Assembly (NCBI RefSeq): GCF_040096355.1
Contig: NZ_JBBMEX010000004.1
Span: forward strand, 148,360 to 212,359
DNA length: 64,000 nucleotides
Origin: Maccoyibacter intestinihominis
GTDB lineage: Bacteria > Bacillota > Clostridia > Lachnospirales > Lachnospiraceae
Direction of reading: 5' to 3'
The translations under genes and the position numbers were made by a program. This document shows positions 9,064 to 16,343 of this stretch, piece by piece (the stretch's first letter is position 1; every line of letters begins with the position of its first letter). The notes under the pieces were generated by a model. That model was not told the origin of the DNA. It did no database searches and saw nothing but the letters and a program-made list of their open reading frames with translations.

Positions 9064-9909
9064 TCACTCTTTTTTACAATGCTCTTTTTGAAACACCTGC
9101 ATCATTTCTCTTGTCAGGCTGATCTCCTCTATATCTAAGACGATCTCTTCTGCCGGCACCCACATTGCCTCCGCTAATTCGTCTTCCTGCCTGTAGATCG
9201 TAAGGTCTCCTTCTGCCTCTGCAAAAAAGCCAAACAGCAGACTCCCGGAAAATCCCCATGGCTGGCTCTTATAATACCGCAGATTCTTTACCCGTATCCC
9301 GACTTCTTCCATGACTTCTCTTTGTACCGTCTGCTCTATCGTTTCACCAAATTCTGCAAAACCGGCAATTAATGCATATTTTTTATATTCCCTGCCTGCA
9401 TATTTTGTCAGGATCAGTTCATCGCCGTGGCTGACTGCCACAATGACTGCCGGATTGATCCTTGGAAACACTTCATTCCCACATGCCGGACATTGCAGTT
9501 TTCTTTCGTTTTCATTTCTTAAGAGTTCTGTTCCGCATTTTCCGCAAAAATGATTGTTTTCATACCAGGTATACAAATGATAGGCACTGACTCCTGCAAA
9601 TCGCTCACGCTCAGGAAATGTTCGACGTAAACGGAACATCTTTTCATAGACATACCCCTCGACTTCTGTCTTTTGCGGCGAATACAACAGATAATAAGTG
9701 TCCTCTCCAATGGAAAAAAGGTAGATGAGTGTTCCCTCATCTGCCTTATTTTTTCTCCACTCACCGTATTTAGGATATGCAATCTGCATCTCTTCGTTGA
9801 TCCTACAAAGCAGTTTTCCGGAGTCAAATATCATGATCCTGCTCTCGTCTTTCGGAGGCTTTGGATGATATTCATTTTTTAACTGCTCCACTCCAATATC
9901 CTGTATCAT
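9064..9909 (-). CDS. nudC: NADH pyrophosphatase / NAD-capped RNA hydrolase, NudC type
   Basis: A 281-residue Nudix hydrolase that cleaves NAD(H) to nicotinamide mononucleotide and AMP; NudC homologues also remove NAD caps from RNA. A zinc ribbon has Cys122, Cys125, Cys140 and Cys143. The Nudix box is complete at about residues 183-205 (REVMEEVG), and the diagnostic SQPWGF motif at about 215-220 distinguishes NudC from other Nudix proteins. Its start overlaps the aroK stop by 4 bases, so it is the last gene of the aroD-aroK-nudC operon. Confidence 0.92.
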   Translation of the reverse strand: MIQDIGVEQLKNEYHPKPPKDESRIMIFDSGKLLCRINEEMQIAYPKYGEWRKNKADEGTLIYLFSIGEDTYYLLYSPQKTEVEGYVYEKMFRLRRTFPERERFAGVSAYHLYTWYENNHFCGKCGTELLRNENERKLQCPACGNEVFPRINPAVIVAVSHGDELILTKYAGREYKKYALIAGFAEFGETIEQTVQREVMEEVGIRVKNLRYYKSQPWGFSGSLLFGFFAEAEGDLTIYRQEDELAEAMWVPAEEIVLDIEEISLTREMMQVFQKEHCKKE

Positions 9910-10448
9910 GCCTCTTCCTCTTTTCCTGCCATTGATATCTGCAGCCGCTCTATGATCTCGAATGCGACATCCTTTGGTGCTTTTTCATCCGTAACAATTT
10001 CGATATCTTTTGCTTTTTCATAATACGGCTGTCTTTCCTGCATCATCTTTCCAATATAGTCAGGATTCATGTTTCCATTTAAAAGCGGACGATCTTTTCC
10101 GTCTTTTACGTTTTCATAAATGGTCTGCGGGGTCGCACTCAACAAAATCACGGTGCCGCTTTTTTTCATCAGCTTCCGGTTGTTTTCCCGTAAAATAATT
10201 CCACCGCCACAGGATACGATCCGCTGCCCCTTTTTTGCATAGTCCTCTAATATATGACTTTCTAAATTTCTAAAATAGTTTTCCCCATATTTTTCAAAAA
10301 TTTCCGGAATCCCCATATTTTTTTTCCGGACAATGACCTTATCGGTATCGACTTCCTCCCATCCGGTCAGTTCCCTCAAATATTTTGAGACGGTTGTCTT
10401 TCCAACGCCCATAAAGCCGATCAAATAAATATTTCTCTTTTTTTTCAT
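9906..10448 (-). CDS. aroK: Shikimate kinase
   Basis: A 180-residue enzyme that phosphorylates shikimate at O3, the fifth step to chorismate. The P-loop GFMGVGKTT begins at about residue 11. The acidic shikimate-binding segment contains DTD, and SCGGGI is the conserved substrate-binding glycine loop. The lid region contains DRPLL. It lies 13 bp downstream of aroD and overlaps nudC. Confidence 0.95.
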   Translation of the reverse strand: MKKKRNIYLIGFMGVGKTTVSKYLRELTGWEEVDTDKVIVRKKNMGIPEIFEKYGENYFRNLESHILEDYAKKGQRIVSCGGGIILRENNRKLMKKSGTVILLSATPQTIYENVKDGKDRPLLNGNMNPDYIGKMMQERQPYYEKAKDIEIVTDEKAPKDVAFEIIERLQISMAGKEEEA

Positions 10449-10461
10449 CTTTCTTCCTCTT

Positions 10462-11226
10462 CTAACTGATACTCTTATGTATTTTTTCTAATACGGTTTT
10501 TAGATCATCCATCTGCATCTGTCCCGGTGCGGACGCTTTCTCATGTGAACCGAAGGTCACACAGGAGCCAAACACCTCACCGCAAAGTCTGCTGATCACT
10601 CCATCTTTTCCCATGGACATCGTGATCGCCGGTGTATCGTGATGCTCTTCCACAAAACTCTCCGTGGCACTTAACAGATTTAAAACATCCAGCCGGTTTT
10701 GCGGCATCACTGCAAGTTTCACGATATCGGCACCGCCATGGTACATTTTTTCTAAGATCATCTGCAATACACCTCTCTCCGGTGTCTTTTCAAAATCATG
10801 ATGGGAGCAGATGACCGTCACACCACAGTCCTTCATTCTTTGGATGGCTTTTTTCGGTTTTTCATATTCAAAATATTCAATATCTACAAAATCTGCAACT
10901 CCAGTCTTTGCAGCCGCTTCGTTCAGTTCTAAGACCTCTGCCGGTTTCATCTGTAGCTGCCCACCCTGCATCTTAGAACGGAAAGTCAGTAAGAACAGCG
11001 TATTTTCCACATAAGGGCGGATTTCTTCGAGAACACTCTTCACTGCCTTTTTATCCGTTACCTCTGAAAACCAGTCCATCCTCCACTCGATCATATCTAC
11101 CTTTTGTTCTGTTAATATGCGGATCTCTTCCACGATTTTTTCTTTTGTCTCCTCTGTTACCGGAACACAGATGAGCGGGGTGCCGGTTCCGAGGATCTTT
11201 CCTTTTTTTTCAATGATTCCTGCCAT
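10462..11226 (-). CDS. aroD: Type I 3-dehydroquinate dehydratase
   Basis: A 254-residue class I dehydratase that converts 3-dehydroquinate to 3-dehydroshikimate through a Schiff-base lysine. Family motifs are visible: EWRMDWF, the catalytic histidine pair in CSHHDF, the Schiff-base lysine in ADIVKLAVMP and the C-terminal SAPGQM. The gene is divergent from aroE/aroF across a 755-bp spacer. An extended leader is possible, since the nearest convincing minus-strand promoter seen lies at the far end of that spacer. Confidence 0.95.
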   Translation of the reverse strand: MAGIIEKKGKILGTGTPLICVPVTEETKEKIVEEIRILTEQKVDMIEWRMDWFSEVTDKKAVKSVLEEIRPYVENTLFLLTFRSKMQGGQLQMKPAEVLELNEAAAKTGVADFVDIEYFEYEKPKKAIQRMKDCGVTVICSHHDFEKTPERGVLQMILEKMYHGGADIVKLAVMPQNRLDVLNLLSATESFVEEHHDTPAITMSMGKDGVISRLCGEVFGSCVTFGSHEKASAPGQMQMDDLKTVLEKIHKSIS

Positions 11227-11280
11227 GATGTTTCCTCTTCCTATTTTCCTATTGATTTTTAGTTATATTCAGTTATTCGT

Positions 11281-11310
11281 TATGGTTATATGTTATGGTT
11301 ATACGCTATG
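11281..11310. repeat. Short tandem repeat in the aroD-aroE spacer
   Basis: The 13-bp unit TATGGTTATAYGY occurs twice and is followed by a partial third unit (TATGG). It directly abuts the first long hairpin. Confidence 0.8.
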
Positions 11311-11472
11311 GGGCAGCCGGCACAGATCAGATATTCCAGCTTTCCTTGTGCAGAGCATTCCGATGAACCTCTGAAACCGGAAATCGTGTGCGCTAATGAG
11401 CTTCACGATTTCTGAGTTTCATCTCCATTGCACAAAAAGAAACCTTCCCTATCTGATCTGTGCCGGCTGCAT
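11308..11472. repeat. Long imperfect inverted repeat, hairpin 1
   Basis: A perfect 21-bp terminal stem pairs 11313-11333 with 11450-11470. Inner segments also pair: TTGTGCA with TGCACAA, and AAATCGTG with CACGATTT near the apex. Nearly the whole 165 bp can fold into one hairpin. It has no coding potential I recognise. It could be a MITE-like element, a structured leader of aroD or a small RNA. Confidence 0.8.
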
Positions 11473-11681
11473 CTACTTTGTTTCCCATTCCTGCTATTTT
11501 TATGTGATTTTATGTGACGTAACTATCCTACAGTGCTTCACATATTCATACCTCTGTATGTTGTATATAGTATATATGTGTATGAAGCATATAAATAATG
11601 CATAAATATTTATTGCGTGATCTGTTTTGCTAAGAGTTTATTCCTGCTGCCACCGTGGATATTAGGTTTTTCGTTCGTCGT

Positions 11682-11841
11682 TCATCTGACAGCAATCATG
11701 CTTGTAACTATGTCCGGGATTTAGAAGTTCCTGCCAGGATGGCGAATCTGCCCCGGTTTCGTTCGTCCCCGACACCTCTCACAGAATGTCTGGTACTTCT
11801 TAATTCCGGACACTTGTACAAGCGTGATCGCTGTCAGATGA
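11682..11841. repeat. Long imperfect inverted repeat, hairpin 2
   Basis: A 12-bp perfect terminal stem (TCATCTGACAGC with GCTGTCAGATGA) continues as about 58 bp of near-complementary arms, including TGTCCGG with CCGGACA and TTAGAAGT with ACTTCTTA. The apex is about 45 nt. Its sequence is unrelated to hairpin 1. The 209 bp between the two hairpins (11473-11681) are AT-rich, and I see no gene there. Confidence 0.8.
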
Positions 11842-11879
11842 TCCCCAACAAAAAACAAACTCTCCCCTCACTTCTGCTC

Positions 11880-11908
11880 ATTATATCCCACCCCACCAAA
11901 TCCCGCAA
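11880..11908 (-). promoter_or_regulatory. Possible minus-strand promoter reading into hairpin 2 and aroD
   Basis: TTGCGG (11903-11908) and TATAAT (11880-11885) are 17 bp apart. A transcript from here would begin with hairpin 2 and could run to aroD about 640 nt away. The -35 box is weak. Confidence 0.4.
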
Positions 11909-11912
11909 GTAA

Positions 11913-11941
11913 TTGACATCCTTTACAAATTATTTTAAGAT
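11913..11941 (+). promoter_or_regulatory. Promoter of aroE-aroF
   Basis: TTGACA (11913-11918) and TAAGAT (11936-11941) have a 17-bp spacer. The short leader contains a small AGCGG/CCGCT hairpin immediately before the AAGGAGG ribosome binding site. Confidence 0.7.
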
Positions 11942-11981
11942 AGGCATGAGCGGTATATCATTCCGCTAAGGAGGTATATTT

Positions 11982-12848
11982 ATGAGATACGAGATTACCG
12001 GAACTACCCGTCTGACCTGTCTTTTGGGAAGTCCCGTAGCACATAGTATTTCACCACAGATGCATAATGAAGCATTTCGACTTCTCGGTCTTGATTATGT
12101 CTATACGGCATTTGACATCAGTCCACAGAATCTACCGGATGCTGTTCATGCTTTAAAACTGCTGAATGTCCGCGGCTATAACCTGACCATGCCGCACAAG
12201 ACTGCAATCCTTCCCTTTATGGACGAGCTGACCCCCGCTGCAAAGCTGGCGCAGGCAGTCAACACCGTAACCTATGAAAGCGGCAGACTGATCGGCCATA
12301 CAACGGATGGAATCGGCTACATGCACTCGGTTAAGGACGCAGGTTATGATATTCTTGGAAAAAATATGACACTTTTAGGTGCCGGAGGTGCGGCTACTGC
12401 AATCTGCACACAGGCAGCCTTAGATGGTGTAAAAAACATCTATATGTTTAAGCGCAAAAATGCTTCCTGGAAAACAGCACAGGATTTTGCCGATAAAGTC
12501 ACCCGCACTACCGACTGTCAGGTATTTTTGTATGACATAGCAGATACATATCAGTTAAAACAGGCACTATCAGACAGTGCGATCTTAACAAACGCAACAA
12601 ACGTCGGCATGGCACCTGATATTTCTAACAGTCCGGTTGACAGATCCCTGTTATATCCTGAGCTGGTCGTTTCCGATATTATTTATAACCCAAGAAAAAC
12701 AAAGCTTCTTCAGGAGGCAGAATCTATCGGATGTCCAACCTGTAACGGGCTCTATATGCTGCTCTATCAGGGTGCAGCTTCCTTTCATTGCTGGACAGGC
12801 GCCGATATGCCGGTAGAGATCATTAAAAAAAAATATTTTAATTCTTAG
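11982..12848 (+). CDS. aroE: Shikimate dehydrogenase
   Basis: A 288-residue NADPH-dependent enzyme that reduces 3-dehydroshikimate to shikimate. The N-terminal substrate domain has GSPVAHSISPQMHN and the catalytic lysine in NLTMPHKT. The Rossmann domain has GAGGAATA. The start is set by AAGGAGG 8 bases upstream. It is the first gene of a two-gene operon with the DAHP synthase and lies opposite aroD-aroK. Confidence 0.95.
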   Translation: MRYEITGTTRLTCLLGSPVAHSISPQMHNEAFRLLGLDYVYTAFDISPQNLPDAVHALKLLNVRGYNLTMPHKTAILPFMDELTPAAKLAQAVNTVTYESGRLIGHTTDGIGYMHSVKDAGYDILGKNMTLLGAGGAATAICTQAALDGVKNIYMFKRKNASWKTAQDFADKVTRTTDCQVFLYDIADTYQLKQALSDSAILTNATNVGMAPDISNSPVDRSLLYPELVVSDIIYNPRKTKLLQEAESIGCPTCNGLYMLLYQGAASFHCWTGADMPVEIIKKKYFNS

Positions 12849-12866
12849 AATCAAAGGAGATACATT

Positions 12867-13901
12867 ATGAGTTTCACTTATTTAAGAGCACTTCCGACAC
12901 CGGAAGAGATCAAACAACAGTATCCGCTTTCAGCAAAACTTGCTGCCATCAAAGCCGATCGTGATAACCAGATCAAAGATATTATCAGCGGAAAAGATGA
13001 CCGACTTTTGTTGATCATCGGTCCCTGCTCCGCAGACCACGAAGACCCTGTCGTAGACTATGTCAGCCGTCTTGCACCGGTTCAGGAAAAAGTCAAAGAC
13101 CGTATTTTAATCGTTCCGCGTATTTATACTAACAAGCCGCGTACTACCGGTGAGGGTTATAAAGGGATTGCATCCCAGCCGGACCCGGAAAAAGCACCGG
13201 ATATGATAGAAGGTATTATTTCATCGAGAAAAATGTTCCTTCGTGCCATGGAAGAAAGCGGACTGAGTGCTGCTGACGAAATGCTCTACCCGGAAAACTG
13301 GGGTTATGTAGAGGACTTACTCTCCTATGTTGCCATCGGTGCCCGCTCCGTAGAGGATCAGCACCACCGTCTTACGGTCAGCGGTTTTGATGTTGCTTCC
13401 GGCATGAAAAACCCGACCAGTGGTGACCTTGCAGTTATGCTGAACTCCGTTTACGCTGCACAGCATCCACATCATTTTTCCTTTGCAGGCCACGAAGTAG
13501 AAACAACCGGAAATCCATGGGCACACGTCATTTTAAGAGGTGCAGTCAGCAAACATGGCAATTCCACACAGAATTACCACTACGAGGACATCATGCGCCT
13601 GATCGAAAAATATGACAAAATGGATGTGGTCAATCCTGCCGCTATCATTGATACCAACCATTCCAATTCCGGAAAAAAATATAATGAACAGGTTCGTATC
13701 GCCAAAGAAGTTATGAACAACCGTCAGTATTCTTCTGACATTAAAAAAATGGTAAAAGGTCTGATGATCGAAAGCTATATAGAGGACGGATGCCAGAAAG
13801 TCAACGAGCATGTCTATGGAAAATCCATTACCGACCCATGTATCGGCTGGGCAACCACGGAACGTCTGATCTATGACCTTGCAGAAATGAACCAGATATA
13901 G
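12867..13901 (+). CDS. aroF: 3-deoxy-7-phosphoheptulonate (DAHP) synthase, AroFGH type
   Basis: A 344-residue type I DAHP synthase that condenses phosphoenolpyruvate and erythrose 4-phosphate, the first committed step of aromatic biosynthesis. Visible motifs include IGPCSADHEDP, PRIYTNKPRTT, the GARSVEDQHHR loop and DTNHSNSGKK. The length matches the AroF/G/H group, which is normally feedback-inhibited by one aromatic amino acid; which one cannot be decided here. It lies 18 bp after aroE. Confidence 0.94.
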   Translation: MSFTYLRALPTPEEIKQQYPLSAKLAAIKADRDNQIKDIISGKDDRLLLIIGPCSADHEDPVVDYVSRLAPVQEKVKDRILIVPRIYTNKPRTTGEGYKGIASQPDPEKAPDMIEGIISSRKMFLRAMEESGLSAADEMLYPENWGYVEDLLSYVAIGARSVEDQHHRLTVSGFDVASGMKNPTSGDLAVMLNSVYAAQHPHHFSFAGHEVETTGNPWAHVILRGAVSKHGNSTQNYHYEDIMRLIEKYDKMDVVNPAAIIDTNHSNSGKKYNEQVRIAKEVMNNRQYSSDIKKMVKGLMIESYIEDGCQKVNEHVYGKSITDPCIGWATTERLIYDLAEMNQI

Positions 13902-13924
13902 GACATCCAATATTCGAGCGGATC

Positions 13925-13966
13925 AAAAGAGGCGGGTTTCCCAACTATGAGAAACCCGCCTCTTTT
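13925..13966. terminator. Bidirectional terminator between aroF and xerD
   Basis: A perfect 16-bp stem (AAAAGAGGCGGGTTTC with its complement) and a 10-nt loop lie between convergent genes, with A and T tracts on both sides. Confidence 0.92.
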
Positions 13967-13972
13967 ACTATT

Positions 13973-14857
13973 CTAACCACGCGGATGCGTTTTCGCATAT
14001 ACTTCACGGATCCGGTTCTGATTGACCTGTGCATAAATCTGCGTAGTGGAAATATCCGAATGGCCTAACATCTCCTGTACAGATTTTAAATCTGCTCCAT
14101 TGCTGACTAAATGTGCCGCAAAGGAATGACGCAGTGTATGTGGTGTGATCTCCGAAGTGATCCCTGCTTTTTTTCCACAGCATTTGATAATCTTCCAAAA
14201 TCCCTGTCGGCTCATTTCCCCACCGGAACAATTGGTAAATAAAAGGTCACAGGATTCATCCTTAATCAGTTTCGGTCTTCCTAAGTCTAAATAATTCTCA
14301 ATTGCCTCTCTTGCGATTCCTCCAAATGGAATGATCCGCTCCCTGTGTGCATCCCGACAGGTCAGATACTCCATTGAAATATTAATATCACTCAGTTTTA
14401 ATGCGATCAGCTCTGAAACACGGATGCCAGTTGCATAGAGAAGCTCTAACATCGCCTTATCCCGAAGCTCCTTTGGAGAACTTCCGGAAAGCTGCTCTAA
14501 TAATTTCACGGTCTCTTCCGTTGTCAGGATCGCAGGCATTTTTTTCTCAATCTTTGGTGCCTTTAACCCTTCTGCCGGATTTTGATTTACATAATTCTTT
14601 TTTTGTAAGTAACCAAAAAAAGCCTTCATCGATGCGATACTTCTTGAAATGGTGGACGGCTTTCTGCCCTCCTTCTCAAGATATAAGATATAAGCGTTTA
14701 AATTGGTTGACGTAACATCAGATACAGAAGCCACTCCCTGCTCCTGCAGAAAAACACTCATTTTTCTCAAATCTCTTTCATAAGAAAGCTCTGTATTTTT
14801 CGATATCTGTTTCACCTCACACATATATGTGATGAAATTCTGAATCTCTTTCGTCAT
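13973..14857 (-). CDS. xerD: Tyrosine recombinase XerD
   Basis: A 294-residue site-specific recombinase that resolves chromosome dimers at dif together with XerC. The N-terminal SAM-like core-binding domain is followed by a catalytic domain with Arg146, His240, Arg243, His266 and nucleophile Tyr275. The position of the usual beta-hairpin lysine (GKG in XerD) reads CRDAHRER, so that lysine is not obvious. The xerD-spoIIM-nudF neighbourhood resembles the one in Bacillus and clostridia, which favours housekeeping XerD over a mobile-element integrase. Confidence 0.9.
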   Translation of the reverse strand: MTKEIQNFITYMCEVKQISKNTELSYERDLRKMSVFLQEQGVASVSDVTSTNLNAYILYLEKEGRKPSTISRSIASMKAFFGYLQKKNYVNQNPAEGLKAPKIEKKMPAILTTEETVKLLEQLSGSSPKELRDKAMLELLYATGIRVSELIALKLSDINISMEYLTCRDAHRERIIPFGGIAREAIENYLDLGRPKLIKDESCDLLFTNCSGGEMSRQGFWKIIKCCGKKAGITSEITPHTLRHSFAAHLVSNGADLKSVQEMLGHSDISTTQIYAQVNQNRIREVYAKTHPRG

Positions 14858-14922
14858 AATCTATCCTGCCTCATCCTGAGTAATTCTTTTCAAAAAAACG
14901 CCTAAAAAACGGTTCAGCTACT

Positions 14923-14951
14923 ATTATAATGAACAATTTCAAGAAAAGCAA
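14923..14951 (-). promoter_or_regulatory. Likely xerD promoter
   Basis: TTGCTT (14946-14951) and TATAAT (14923-14928) have a 17-bp spacer and lie 66 bases upstream of the xerD start. Confidence 0.55.
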
Positions 14952-15044
14952 CGGATAATTTGCCCCTTATTTTCAGGGATTTCATAGAACTACCACATAT
15001 CGAAATCATACCGTTTCTCCTGTACCATATCTTGTAATATCTGT

Positions 15045-15650
15045 TTAAAATATTTTTAACATTTTCTTTAAAAATATCGGGTTTACATAACTTTCCACCA
15101 ATAGACCGATCACAAACAACAATACTATCATTCCGGTCTGCATCACCAGCTCTTTTTGCGTCATCGCCATGTCCTCTTTCTTTTTCCAAAATATTTTTAA
15201 AAATAGCAGATAGCCGGCAATATAAAATATGTAGTGTGGAAACAAAAAACCTCCCATATACAGAATTCCTTTCCACCCGAAATTCGTAATTGCCATTACG
15301 CACAAAAATCCAAAGGACACTCCAAAATACAGGATAAAAAGTATCTGTATTAAAATCCCTACCACGGTAAAGCTCAGTAGCAAAAGTACCCCAAACAGTG
15401 GCAATCGGTTTTCTAAGATATAGAGAAAGAGCCGGTTGTAATCTAACTTTGCATATTTTAGCTGCTGTAAATAATATTCATTTAGCATAAAAAAACGATT
15501 CTTAGAGCTGTCCCCTATAAAATTTGCCCAAAGGATCCCCACAAAAAAAGAAACAAAGAATATCATGTCCAAATGACAGACTGCTAAAATTCTTCCCTGT
15601 TTCCCTTTTTGCTTTTTCGGTTCAATATAAGTTCTTCTCTTTTTTTTCAT
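15045..15650 (-). CDS. spoIIM: Stage II sporulation protein M (SpoIIM) family
   Basis: A 201-residue membrane protein. In spore formers SpoIIM belongs to the DMP machine that drives septal peptidoglycan degradation during engulfment. A lysine-rich N-terminus precedes about five hydrophobic segments, with the family-like stretches HLDMIFFVSFFVGILWANF and a C-terminal ESYVNP. The position between nudF and xerD is the conserved one. Its presence suggests sporulation capacity or ancestry; it does not prove that the organism sporulates. Confidence 0.85.
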   Translation of the reverse strand: MKKKRRTYIEPKKQKGKQGRILAVCHLDMIFFVSFFVGILWANFIGDSSKNRFFMLNEYYLQQLKYAKLDYNRLFLYILENRLPLFGVLLLLSFTVVGILIQILFILYFGVSFGFLCVMAITNFGWKGILYMGGFLFPHYIFYIAGYLLFLKIFWKKKEDMAMTQKELVMQTGMIVLLFVIGLLVESYVNPIFLKKMLKIF

Positions 15651-15712
15651 GGCACTTCCCCCTGACTGTTCTTAAAACAATCTATGGGATACCAGTCCAA
15701 AATATGCGTTCA

Positions 15713-16258
15713 CTATTTTTTTGTATACAGATTTTGATATGCCAGCAGTCCGGCAACGGTCTTACTGTCCTGGATCTCTCCTGCATAGATCCGTTTTGTC
15801 AGTTCCTCAATGGAAAAGACTTCGATCTCGATTTCCTCGCCTGCATCTAAATGCTGCTGTGTTTTCGTCAGTTCTTCTGCTAAATAGACATCTATGAATT
15901 CGTTACAAAAGGCAACCGTTGTCTTTAAAGATAGCAGCTTCGTCAGCTTTCCTGCACGATAGCCTGTCTCCTCTTCTAACTCTCTTGCAGCACAGACTTT
16001 TGTATCTTCCGTCACACTGTCTCTTGAACCCGCCGGGATCTCTAATGTCATTCTTTCTAATGCCGGACGATACTGGTGCACCATCAGAACCTTTCCCGGT
16101 TCCGGCACTGCTACGACCGCCGCCGCACCCATCCGATGTTCTATATAGTCCCACTCTTCGATCTCACCATTTGGAAGTCGCATCGTGTCTTTATAAATAT
16201 TTAAAATTGCTCCGCGACGTATTAATTCCCGGTTTAAGCGTTTGATTCCATGCTCCAT
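15713..16258 (-). CDS. nudF: ADP-ribose pyrophosphatase, NudF type
   Basis: A 181-residue Nudix hydrolase expected to split ADP-ribose into AMP and ribose 5-phosphate. The metal-binding helix ARELEEETG (Arg92-Gly99) is intact and preceded by IPAGS. The loop from Gly77 to the first glutamate (Glu84) has one residue more than the consensus Gx5E. It lies downstream of rny, separated from it by a terminator-like hairpin. Confidence 0.9.
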   Translation of the reverse strand: MEHGIKRLNRELIRRGAILNIYKDTMRLPNGEIEEWDYIEHRMGAAAVVAVPEPGKVLMVHQYRPALERMTLEIPAGSRDSVTEDTKVCAARELEEETGYRAGKLTKLLSLKTTVAFCNEFIDVYLAEELTKTQQHLDAGEEIEIEVFSIEELTKRIYAGEIQDSKTVAGLLAYQNLYTKK

Positions 16259-16281
16259 ATCAAATCCTCCTTATATTGTTA

Positions 16282-16314
16282 AAAGACCGCCGTATACTCG
16301 TATACGACGGTCTG
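16282..16314 (-). terminator. Terminator after rny
   Basis: AGACCG and CGTATAC pair with GTATACG and CGGTCT in an almost perfect stem, followed by TTTT on the minus strand just before the nudF ribosome binding site. It may attenuate readthrough into nudF. Confidence 0.7.
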
Positions 16315-16343
16315 CATCATTACCTATTCCTGTCTAAGATTTA

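Noticed and set aside
11525..11885. Possible third copy of the repeated promoter-leader element (GATATAATGAG and GCACTGTAGGATA on the minus strand)
   Set aside because: The second 17-mer is missing and the spacing does not match; the short similarities may be chance.
13973..14857. xerD as a phage or transposon integrase
   Set aside because: Its neighbours spoIIM and nudF match the conserved chromosomal xerD locus, and no attachment site or phage gene is present.
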